A stretch of DNA of 64,000 bases, from NCBI GenBank assembly GCA_019359745.1, contig JAHHGT010000002.1, positions 372,001 through 436,000 on the forward strand, given 5' to 3'. This DNA comes from Aphanothece saxicola GSE-SYN-MK-01-06B. Lineage in GTDB: Bacteria; Cyanobacteriota; Cyanobacteriia; PCC-6307; Cyanobiaceae. The position numbers and the translations under genes are program-made. The notes beneath the pieces are model-generated. The model ran no database searches and had not been told where the DNA came from. It saw nothing but the letters and a program-made list of their open reading frames with translations. Shown here one piece after another: positions 8,760-16,107 of this stretch. The first letter of the stretch is position 1; every line of letters begins with the position of its first letter.

Positions 8760-9920
8760 TCAGCGTTGTCCGATGGGTTCAAGCCGGAGCAGCTGGCCAT
8801 CGCCGGCCCCATCGGTGAGCACATACAGGAAACCGTCCGGTCCCTGGCGCACGTCCCGCACCCTGGCGCCGATGGCAATCGCCTGCTGTGCGGTCACGGA
8901 TCCCCTGGGGTTGGGGCGCAGCCGGTGCACCTGCTGCGACACCAGTCCGCCGGCAAAGAGATCACCTCGCCAGCCTGGATAGCGATCGCCGTCGTAGAGC
9001 GCCAGGCCGGAGGGGGCGATGGCAGGCGTCCAGACCAGCGCCGGATCCCGCAGGCCCGGGGCGCTGCTGTTCGGCGCGATGGCGGGGCCGAAGTACTCGC
9101 GGCTGTGGGTCACCGTCGGCCAGCCGTAGTTCACCCCGGCCTCGATGCGGTTGAGCTCGTCGCCGCCTCTGGCACCGTGTTCGCTGGCCCAGACCCGGCC
9201 GCCCTGGCGATCGATGGCCAGGCCCTGGATGTTGCGGTGCCCGAGGCTCCACAGCCCCGGCAGGGCGCCGGGCTTGCCGGCGAAGGGGGTGCCTTTGGCG
9301 GGGCTGCCGTCGTCGTTGAGGCGCAGAATCTTGCCCAGGGCGCTGCCCGGGTTCTGGGCCTGTTGGCGGATCAGCGCCCCCTCCAGCTGGAGCGGCGGGT
9401 TGCCTCCGTCACCGATGGCCAGCAGCAGGGTGCCATCGGGCAACCAGAGCAGGCGGGAGCCGAAATGCTGGCTGCCGGTCTTGCGTTGCGGCACGGCGAA
9501 CAGCACCTGCAGGTCGCTGAGGGCACGGCCGTCGAAGCGGCCCCGGGCCAGCCGGGTGTGGTTGGACGTGGCGCTGCCGGCCGCATAGGTGAGGTAGATC
9601 CAGCGGTTGGTGGCGAAGTCGGGATGCACGGCCACATCCAGCAGGCCCCCCTGGCCGGCGGCCAGCACCTCCGGCACACCGCGGATCGGCTCCGGTTGCA
9701 GCACTCCGCCCCGCACCAGGCGCAACCGGCCCGGCCGCTCCGTGATCAGCAGGTCGCCGTCCGGCAGCCAGGCCACGGCCCAGGGGTGCTCCAGCCCCTC
9801 CACCACCGGCACGCTGCGCACCGCGGCGGCACTGGGCGGCGGCTGGCAGCCCCCCAGGAGGGCGGGCACCAGCAGGGCCGCCGCCAGCCCATTCAGGATC
9901 CGGGAACGGTTGAAGGACAT
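8760..9920 (-). CDS. PQQ-dependent aldose sugar dehydrogenase-type lipoprotein
   Basis: The 386-residue protein belongs to the soluble glucose/sorbosone dehydrogenase (YliI/Asd-like) beta-propeller family, which oxidises aldoses with PQQ in the periplasm. Seen here are HPWAVAWLPDGDLLITERPGRL, LLDVAVHPDF, GSRLLWLPDGTLLLAIGDGG, LGHRNIQGLAID and SEHGARGGDELN, the usual blade motifs including the catalytic-type histidine. I chose the ATG at 9920 because it gives a lipoprotein signal (hydrophobic stretch ending LLGGC). It overlaps the upstream MBL gene by 28 bases, suggesting coupling. The substrate is unknown, as is the source of PQQ; cyanobacteria generally are not known to make it. Confidence 0.85.
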   Translation of the reverse strand: MSFNRSRILNGLAAALLVPALLGGCQPPPSAAAVRSVPVVEGLEHPWAVAWLPDGDLLITERPGRLRLVRGGVLQPEPIRGVPEVLAAGQGGLLDVAVHPDFATNRWIYLTYAAGSATSNHTRLARGRFDGRALSDLQVLFAVPQRKTGSQHFGSRLLWLPDGTLLLAIGDGGNPPLQLEGALIRQQAQNPGSALGKILRLNDDGSPAKGTPFAGKPGALPGLWSLGHRNIQGLAIDRQGGRVWASEHGARGGDELNRIEAGVNYGWPTVTHSREYFGPAIAPNSSAPGLRDPALVWTPAIAPSGLALYDGDRYPGWRGDLFAGGLVSQQVHRLRPNPRGSVTAQQAIAIGARVRDVRQGPDGFLYVLTDGAGDGQLLRLEPIGQR

Positions 9921-11719
9921 GGCGTGGGGGAGATTTCCAGCAGCACCAGGTCGCGCAGGTCGTGGAGCAGGGCCAGTTCGGTGCTGCTGAGCTGGCGCGG
10001 CCGGGTGTCGATCAGACACAGGGTGCCCAGACATGTGCCGTCGTCGAGGGTCAGGGGCGAGCCCGCGTAGAAGCGGATACGCGGCTCCCCCAGCACCAGC
10101 GGGTTGTCCGCGAAGCGGTCGTCGAGCCAGGTGTCCGCCACCAGCAGATCCGACTTCTGGCCGACCGCATGGGCGCAGAAGGCCAGATCGCGGGAGGTCT
10201 GGCAGGTGGCCAGGCCGTGGCACGACTTGAACCACTGCCGCTCCGCATCGATCAGGCTGATCAGGGCGATCGGCACGTCGAAGGCGGCGGCGGCGATCCG
10301 GGTGAGGCGGTCGAAGCGTTCCTCCCGCTCCGTATCCAGCAGCCCGAGTTCGCCCAGACGCCTCAGGCGCTGATGCTCGTCTCGCGGTGGCTGGGCCCGC
10401 TGCCAGCGGCAGGGGCTGCCCAGGCTCCAGGCCCGGAGCCTGGCCCGCAGGAAGCTTTCGGAGATGGGCTGCACCAGCCACTCGCTCACCAGGGGGTCGT
10501 CCCGCCGGGCCAGGCTTTCCCCGGCGGCCAGCATCAATACAGGCGTAACGGCCACCGCCGTGGCCAGGAACTGCCGCAGGCGGCGGGTCAGACCGGGGCC
10601 AGCCGGATGGGCCGCCGGCTCCAGCAACAGCACCGAGGCCCCCTGCTGTTCGAGGGCCTGCAGCAGGTCCGCTTCATCGCGGGCCACCCGGCAGGGCAGG
10701 CCCTCCAGGCGCAATGCGGTGGTGAGGGCCGCCTCCAGGTCCCTGTCCGCCACCCACACCAGGGCCCCAGGGCCGCTGGGCACCTCCGCCTGGCCACCAG
10801 CCGCTGCACCGGCCGCTGCTCCGGCCTCCGCTGCGGCGTCGGCGCCGCGGGTGGGGGAGGTGCGCAGCACCAGCCCCTCCGAGGCCGCCATCACCTCCAG
10901 TGCGGAGCCCCGGTCAGCCAGGTCGGCGTGCACCCGGGCCAGGATCAGATCGATGGCCGCATCGTTGCGCAGTGGATCGTGGTGGGTGAGCACCAGCCTG
11001 GCCACCCCCGCCTCCTCGCAGATCCGCACGGCGTATTCCACCGAGCTGTGGCCCCAGCCGAGCTTGGCCGGGAACTCCAGGGCCGTGTACTGGGCGTCAT
11101 GGATCACCAGGTCGGCCCCCTCGATGAACTCCGCATAGTGGAGGTCCTGGCCGGAGAGCGGGCCGCGGCCGCTGGCCAGCTCGGCGGCGTGGGGTTCGTG
11201 GTCGCAGCAGTAGACGACCGTGGCCCCATCGGCCTGGAGCCGGTAGGCCAGGGTCAGGGCGGGGTGGTTGAGGTGGTGGGTCGTCACCGTCACGTCGCCG
11301 ATGCGGAAGGTGCCTTCGCCCAGGTCGTGGTAGTGGATCGTGGCCGCGAACTGGTCGAGGGTGACCGGGAAGTAGGCGTGCTGCATCTGGCCGGAGAGCA
11401 CGCTGCGAAGGCTGCCCGAGAGGCCGCTGGGTCCGTAGACGTCCCAGGCGTGGCCGGGGGCGAAGAAGGGGGCGAAGAAGGGAAAGCCCTGGATGTGGTC
11501 CCAGTGGGTGTGGCTGATCAGCAGCGACCCCTCCATGCCGTCGGGGCTTTCCTGCATCAGGGCCTGTCCCAGGCCGTGGGCGCCCGTGCCGCAGTCGATC
11601 ACCAGCAGAGTGCCGGCGCCGGAGCGGACCTCCACACAGGAGGTGTTGCCGCCGAAGCGGAAGGTGTCGGGGCCGGGTTTGGCGATCGAACCGCGGGTTC
11701 CCCAGAACCGGACCAGCAT
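9893..11719 (-). CDS. Metallo-beta-lactamase fold hydrolase fused to pseudo-receiver and GAF domains
   Basis: This 608-residue protein has three parts. Residues 1-300 form an MBL-fold hydrolase with HTHWDH at 70-75 and further metal ligands in HHLNHP, CDHEPH and THHDP. It most resembles uncharacterised cyanobacterial and proteobacterial MBL proteins of the PhnP/RNase Z-like type. An Ala-rich linker follows. Residues of about 330-450 look like a response-regulator receiver in which the phospho-acceptor position reads LLLEP (Glu for Asp) and the conserved lysine is Gln (VQPI). About 475-600 is a GAF domain (FCAHAVG, LGEPRIRFYAGSPL, GTLCLID). Substrate and ligand are unknown. It overlaps the dehydrogenase gene downstream and follows lysC by 26 bases. 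Confidence 0.85.
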   Translation of the reverse strand: MLVRFWGTRGSIAKPGPDTFRFGGNTSCVEVRSGAGTLLVIDCGTGAHGLGQALMQESPDGMEGSLLISHTHWDHIQGFPFFAPFFAPGHAWDVYGPSGLSGSLRSVLSGQMQHAYFPVTLDQFAATIHYHDLGEGTFRIGDVTVTTHHLNHPALTLAYRLQADGATVVYCCDHEPHAAELASGRGPLSGQDLHYAEFIEGADLVIHDAQYTALEFPAKLGWGHSSVEYAVRICEEAGVARLVLTHHDPLRNDAAIDLILARVHADLADRGSALEVMAASEGLVLRTSPTRGADAAAEAGAAAGAAAGGQAEVPSGPGALVWVADRDLEAALTTALRLEGLPCRVARDEADLLQALEQQGASVLLLEPAAHPAGPGLTRRLRQFLATAVAVTPVLMLAAGESLARRDDPLVSEWLVQPISESFLRARLRAWSLGSPCRWQRAQPPRDEHQRLRRLGELGLLDTEREERFDRLTRIAAAAFDVPIALISLIDAERQWFKSCHGLATCQTSRDLAFCAHAVGQKSDLLVADTWLDDRFADNPLVLGEPRIRFYAGSPLTLDDGTCLGTLCLIDTRPRQLSSTELALLHDLRDLVLLEISPTPCPSTVPGS

Positions 11720-11745
11720 GCCGCCAACCTGTCGCCGCCCCAACC

Positions 11746-13581
11746 CTAGGCAGGGCAGGTGGTTCCGGCTGCTGGTGCTTCCGTTCCCTCGGCAGCGTGG
11801 CGGGTCGCTCCGCCGAGGCCGAAGGCCTGGTGCACCGCCTGCAGGGCCCGCACGCCATCGGCCTCCGCCACCACGCAACTGGTGCGGATCTCGCTGGTGG
11901 CGATCAGGGAGATGTTGATGCCCGCGTCCGCCAGGGAACGGAACATCCGCGCCGCCGTGCCGGCGGTGCAGGCCATCCCGGCGCCCACGGCGCTGACCCT
12001 GGCGATGGCCGGGCCCTCCTCGAAGCAGGCGCCGTCCCACTGGCGCAGGATCGGGGCCAGGGCCCGCTCGGCCCCCGGCCGGTCGTCGCGGCGCAGGGTG
12101 AAGCTCATGTCCCGCCGCCGGTCCTCTGGGCCTCCGTGGGTGCGTTCCGACTGCACGATCGCGTCCAGGCTGATGCCCGCATCGGCCAGGGCCCGGCAGA
12201 TGGCCGCGGCGGCCCCTGGCCGGTCGGGCACCCGCCGCACCGACACCTGGACCTGGTCGCGGTCGAGGGCCACCCCCCGCACCGCCGGATCGCCCAGGTG
12301 GCAGGGGGGCGGATCGTGGCGCAGCTGCTGGTCGGCCAGTTCGAACGCCTCCCCGGCCGCCCGCAGGGCCCGGGCCCCCAGCTGGCCATCCACCACGCAG
12401 CTCACCTTCACCTCACTGGTGGCGATCAGGCGCAGGTTGATGCCGAGGCGGGCCATGGTGTCGAACAGGCGGGCCGCCACGCCGGGGCGCCCCAGGATGC
12501 CGGCGCCGGCGATGCTCAGCTTGGCCATGCCCGCTTCGGCCGAGAGCTGGGCCCCATCGGCCCCCATGGCGGCCAGCACCTCCTGGCACACCTGGCGGGC
12601 CGATTCCATCTCCGACGCCGCCAGGGTGAAAGCGATGTCGTTGCTGGCCCCCTCGTGGATCGCCTGCACGATCAGGTCCACGTTCAGCCCGGCGGCGCCG
12701 AGGGCTTCGAACAGGGTGGCGGCCACCCCCGGCCGGTCGGGCACATGGGACAGGGCCAGCACCGCCTGGTCGGCCTCCAGCTCGGCCCCGTCCACGGGCC
12801 GGCCCAGCTCCAGCCCCTCACTGCCGATCGGCCGGGCCGGACCGCTGGTGAGCCGGGTGCCGGGGGCCTGGCTCCAGCTGGAGCGCACCGTCAGGGGCAC
12901 CCCGTAGTTGCGGGCGATCTCCACGGCCCGGGGGTGGAGCACCGCGGCCCCGAGGCTGGCCAGCTCCAGCATCTCGTCGCAGCTGACACTCGCCATCAGC
13001 TGGGCGTCGCTCACCTTGCGGGGGTCGGTGGTCAGCACCCCGGGCACGTCGGTGTAGATCTCGCAGCCGTCGGCGCCAAGGGCGGCCGCCAGGGCCACCG
13101 CCGAGGTGTCGGAGCCACCCCGCCCCAGGGTGGTGATCTCCGGGGTGCCGGCCTGGCCACTGCTGGTTCCCTGGAAGCCGGCCACCACCACGACGTGGCC
13201 GTCCTCCAGCAGGCGGCGCAGCCGTTCGGTGCGCACCTCCAGGATGCGGGCCCGGCCGTGGGCCGATTCGGTGATGATCCCCGCCTGGGTGCCGGTCATC
13301 GAGACGGCGGGCACGCCCTCGGCATGGAGGGCCATGGCCAGCAGGGCGATCGACACCTGCTCGCCCGTGGCCAGCAGCATGTCCATCTCCCGGCGCGGCG
13401 GGTCGCTGCAGAGGCTGGCGGCCATGCCCGTGAGCTGGTCGGTGGTGTGGCCCATGGCGGACACCACGATCACCAGTTCGTGGCCCTCCTCGCGGCTGGC
13501 GGCGATGCGGCGGGCCACCGCCCGGATCCGCTCGGTGTCGGCCACCGACGTCCCCCCGAACTTCTGTATCAGCAGGCCCAT
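11746..13581 (-). CDS. lysC: Aspartate kinase, four-ACT-domain type
   Basis: Aspartokinase phosphorylates aspartate, the first step to lysine, threonine and methionine. The 611-residue protein starts with the kinase signature IQKFGGTSVAD. It also has GRGGSDTSAVALAAALGAD and YTDVPGVLTTDPR, typical of the amino acid kinase fold (about 1-250). The rest contains four ACT-like repeats, each with a DRPG, GIN or GVAARLF signature, at about 270-335, 345-410, 430-510 and 525-595. This long form with two ACT pairs is typical of cyanobacteria and allows feedback control by lysine and threonine. It lies between holA and the MBL gene on the same strand. Confidence 0.95.
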   Translation of the reverse strand: MGLLIQKFGGTSVADTERIRAVARRIAASREEGHELVIVVSAMGHTTDQLTGMAASLCSDPPRREMDMLLATGEQVSIALLAMALHAEGVPAVSMTGTQAGIITESAHGRARILEVRTERLRRLLEDGHVVVVAGFQGTSSGQAGTPEITTLGRGGSDTSAVALAAALGADGCEIYTDVPGVLTTDPRKVSDAQLMASVSCDEMLELASLGAAVLHPRAVEIARNYGVPLTVRSSWSQAPGTRLTSGPARPIGSEGLELGRPVDGAELEADQAVLALSHVPDRPGVAATLFEALGAAGLNVDLIVQAIHEGASNDIAFTLAASEMESARQVCQEVLAAMGADGAQLSAEAGMAKLSIAGAGILGRPGVAARLFDTMARLGINLRLIATSEVKVSCVVDGQLGARALRAAGEAFELADQQLRHDPPPCHLGDPAVRGVALDRDQVQVSVRRVPDRPGAAAAICRALADAGISLDAIVQSERTHGGPEDRRRDMSFTLRRDDRPGAERALAPILRQWDGACFEEGPAIARVSAVGAGMACTAGTAARMFRSLADAGINISLIATSEIRTSCVVAEADGVRALQAVHQAFGLGGATRHAAEGTEAPAAGTTCPA

Positions 13582-13609
13582 GGGCTCGTCGCCGGCGCGT
13601 CGGGCTCGA

Positions 13610-14632
13610 TTATCGACGTGGGGCGTTGCCGGGCTGGGTCAGGGCGGCCAGCAGGAAGCCGTCCCGGAAGGCGTCGCCGGGGTCGGCGCCACGCTTGAGG
13701 GCGGCCTCCACATCGAGCAGGCGGCGCAGCAGGGCCAGCAGCTGCTCAGGGCTGTGGCCGCGGATCTGTTTGCGCATGACGTAGATCCGCTTGGGATTGC
13801 CGATCCCCGCCGCCTTGGCAATCACGGCCACGTCCTGCTCGCCACTGCGCTCCAGCAGGCACACCCACAGCCAGCCCCGGATCTGGCTGGCCAGGGCCGC
13901 CACAAGGCGCAGGGCCGGTTCGTTGGCCTCCAGCAGCGCTTCCACCAGGGCGATCGCCTCCGCGGGGTGCTGGGCCAGCAGGGCGTCCCCCACGGCCAGG
14001 CTGCTGGTGACCTGGCCGCCGATCAGGGCGGCCACCGCCTCGGCCGTGATTGGTCCGCCGCCACGGCCATCGCCACGGCCATCGCAGCTGCCGGCGTGAA
14101 GCGCCAGCTTCTCCAGCTCGCTGGCGAGCCGCAGGCCGTCGCTGCCGATCGCTTCGGCCAGCGCTTCGGCCGCCCCCGGGGCCAGGGCCAGACCACGCTC
14201 CCGGGCGGCACTCTCCACCCGCTCGATCTGGCCGGCCCCGTCCCAGATGGGCGGCAAGGTGAAGGATCGCTCCTCCGCCACGGCCCTCAGCCGCTTGGTG
14301 GTACGCAGCCGGGCGTCGGGCTTGCCCTCGCTCACCAGGAACAGGTGGCCATCGGCGGGGATCAGCTCGAGGGCGGTCTCCAGCTGGGCGGCCAGCTCCG
14401 CCGGACAGGCCTGGCAGAAGGGACTGCGCTGCAGCACCACCACCCGGGCCCCGGCGCCGAAGGGGGCCGTTCGGGCCTCCTCCAGGGCTTGGGCCGCCTG
14501 GCCGGGATCGCCACCATCGAGGCGGCTGAGGTTGATCGTGGCCCAGGCCGGATCCACCAGGGCCTCGACCTGGGCCGCCAGGGACCGCTGGCGGGCGGCT
14601 TCATCGTCGCCCCAGTAGAGGTGAATCGGCAT
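13610..14632 (-). CDS. holA: DNA polymerase III delta subunit
   Basis: The delta subunit belongs to the clamp-loader complex that opens the beta clamp during replication. The 340-residue protein starts MPIHLYWGDDE, matching the degenerate AAA+ N-terminus of cyanobacterial delta subunits. It continues with LFLVSEGKPDAR, the lid region (LASELEKLALH) and the C-terminal collar helices (GNPKRIYVMRKQIRGHSPEQLLALL). Its ATG shares one base with the stop of the upstream antitoxin-PIN fusion gene (TGATG), so its translation may depend on ribosomes finishing that gene. lysC follows 28 bases downstream. Confidence 0.92.
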   Translation of the reverse strand: MPIHLYWGDDEAARQRSLAAQVEALVDPAWATINLSRLDGGDPGQAAQALEEARTAPFGAGARVVVLQRSPFCQACPAELAAQLETALELIPADGHLFLVSEGKPDARLRTTKRLRAVAEERSFTLPPIWDGAGQIERVESAARERGLALAPGAAEALAEAIGSDGLRLASELEKLALHAGSCDGRGDGRGGGPITAEAVAALIGGQVTSSLAVGDALLAQHPAEAIALVEALLEANEPALRLVAALASQIRGWLWVCLLERSGEQDVAVIAKAAGIGNPKRIYVMRKQIRGHSPEQLLALLRRLLDVEAALKRGADPGDAFRDGFLLAALTQPGNAPRR

Positions 14633-15300
14633 CAGGGCAGGGGCGCCGGCAGGGGGAGGGCGGCGAGCAGGAGGGGGTCCCGGCTGATCATCGCCGTGGC
14701 GCCCCCCTGCAGGGCCGAGGCCAGCTCCAGGGCCACCTCGGGTGCCATCGCGGTGTGGCTGCCTGGCCGTTGCAGCCGCGCCGCCGCCAGGGCGACCTGG
14801 GGCGTGAGGCTCACCAGGCTCCAGGCCCCGGGGTCGCTGAACACCGCTTCGTAGCGGGCCGCCAGGGCCTCATCCCCGAGGCGCAGGGGGCCTTCCATCA
14901 GCGTCATCAAGGTGGCCATGCTGAGCACGCCCCGCCAGCGGCCTGCCGCGATCGAGGCGATCAGGGGCTCCGCGTGGCGGCTCGAGGCGTCGCCGCGCAA
15001 ATAAGGGATCAGCACCGTGGCGTCGACGGCCACAGCCGAGCCGAGGCTCAGGCTGGCGCTGCTCTCCAGGGGCTGGACCGGCCAAGGTTGGCTCGGCGGG
15101 AGGGGGTCAGGCCAGCAGGCGCGGCCGCTGCCCTTGAGGCTGATCAGGGCCTGCCGCTGGGGACGGTGGCGGCGCCAGAGCGGCACCAGGGCCGCCACCG
15201 GATGGCCGTGGCGCGAAATCAGGGTCTCCTCGCCCCCATGGGCCCGATCGAGCAGCTCGGGAAAGCGCTTCCTGGCCTCCAGGACGCCGAGGGTGTCCAT
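14632..15300 (-). CDS. Phd/YefM antitoxin-PIN toxin single-chain fusion
   Basis: This 222-residue protein joins two normally separate toxin-antitoxin partners. Residues 1-65 match a Phd/YefM antitoxin: MDTLGVLEARKRFPELLDRA, GGEETLISRHGHPVAALVPL and LKGSGRACW, the last being typical of the antitoxin tail. A 30-residue Pro/Ser-rich linker leads to a PIN ribonuclease-like domain at about 95-222, with VAVDATVLIPYL, TLMEGPLRLGD, MAPEVALELASAL (Glu at the usual third Asp) and ISRDPLLL. The frame is open throughout, so no frameshift is needed. It may be an inactivated, self-neutralised toxin or a regulator. A perfect TGTACA-based palindrome lies 25 bases upstream, and its stop overlaps the holA start. 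Confidence 0.82.
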   Translation of the reverse strand: MDTLGVLEARKRFPELLDRAHGGEETLISRHGHPVAALVPLWRRHRPQRQALISLKGSGRACWPDPLPPSQPWPVQPLESSASLSLGSAVAVDATVLIPYLRGDASSRHAEPLIASIAAGRWRGVLSMATLMTLMEGPLRLGDEALAARYEAVFSDPGAWSLVSLTPQVALAAARLQRPGSHTAMAPEVALELASALQGGATAMISRDPLLLAALPLPAPLP

Positions 15301-15324
15301 GGTGTTGGCGGCCAGAATTGAGTT

Positions 15325-15341
15325 CTGTACACAATGTACAG
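15325..15341. promoter_or_regulatory. Predicted autoregulatory operator of the Phd-PIN fusion gene
   Basis: The sequence is a perfect inverted repeat, CTGTACA, three bases, TGTACAG, containing two TGTACA hexamers with centres 9 bases apart. YefM-YoeB operators are known to be built from TGTACA cores, and Phd sites are similar palindromes. The start codon of the adjacent Phd/YefM-type gene is at 15300, so the palindrome sits where a repressor would block initiation. Binding is inferred. Confidence 0.6.
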
Positions 15342-15444
15342 GTTTTGATTTGGCTCGCCAGAGGCCTCCGCCCTCCCGGACCACGGCCACCGCCACGGCC
15401 AGGGTGCATCCCGTAGCCTCGCCGCTTCCCGTCCCGGTGCCCCC

Positions 15445-16107
15445 ATGCCGCGCCAGGCGAGCAACAGCCTCGAGGCCTCCCTCGATCACCCGATCTTCCA
15501 GGAGAGTGTGCGACGCATCCGCGCCTGGCTGGGGCCCACCGGCCTGGAGGGGGTGGAGCAGGAGGTTCTGGAGCGCCTGGTGCACAGCAGCGGCGATCTG
15601 GCCCTGGCGCCGGATCTGCGCCTCGGTCCGGGGGCTTGCGCCGCCGGCCTCAAAGCCCTGGCGGCCGGCGCGCCGATCCTCACCGACACGGCGATGGCGG
15701 CGGCGGCCGTGGCCCCCATGGCCCGGCGCACCTTCGCCAATCCGGTGCGTTCCGTGCTGGCCTGGGCGCCGCCCGTGGCACCCGCCGGAGGCACCCGGGC
15801 GGCAGCAGGGATGGAACGGGCCCTGGCGGAGCATCCGGGGGCGGTGGTGCTGGTGGGCAGCGCCCCCACGGCCCTGGAGCGGCTGCTGGAGCTGGTCGAG
15901 GCTGGAATCATCGCCGCGCCAGCCCTGGTGATCGGCATGCCGGTGGGGTTCGTGGGGGTGGCCGAGAGCAAGCGCCATCTCGCCGCCAGCGCCCTCACCC
16001 AGATCCGCCTGGAGGGCAGCAAGGGCGGCGCCGGCCTGGTGGGTGCCGCCGCCAATGCCCTGCTGCGCCGGGCCTGGCTGGATCAGGCGGCCCTGGATCC
16101 CGCCTGA
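15445..16107 (+). CDS. cobH: Precorrin-8X methylmutase
   Basis: CobH/CbiC moves a methyl group from C-11 to C-12 of the corrin ring, making hydrogenobyrinate or cobyrinate for (pseudo)cobalamin synthesis. The 220-residue protein shows the N-terminal [12 protein letters not shown], the catalytic histidine in VHSSGD (His47), [12 protein letters not shown], and the signature [15 protein letters not shown]. Length is normal. It is divergent from the Phd-PIN gene and overlaps the 3' end of mutS by 25 bases. No cobalamin riboswitch was seen in the 144-base upstream gap. Confidence 0.95.
   Translation: MPRQASNSLEASLDHPIFQESVRRIRAWLGPTGLEGVEQEVLERLVHSSGDLALAPDLRLGPGACAAGLKALAAGAPILTDTAMAAAAVAPMARRTFANPVRSVLAWAPPVAPAGGTRAAAGMERALAEHPGAVVLVGSAPTALERLLELVEAGIIAAPALVIGMPVGFVGVAESKRHLAASALTQIRLEGSKGGAGLVGAAANALLRRAWLDQAALDPA

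Noticed and set aside
15325-15341. LexA box
   Set aside because: The two GTAC cores are five bases apart, not four as in the described cyanobacterial SOS box, and the neighbouring gene is a Phd-type protein.
15301-15444. Cobalamin riboswitch before cobH
   Set aside because: The gap is too short and lacks the B12-box sequence.
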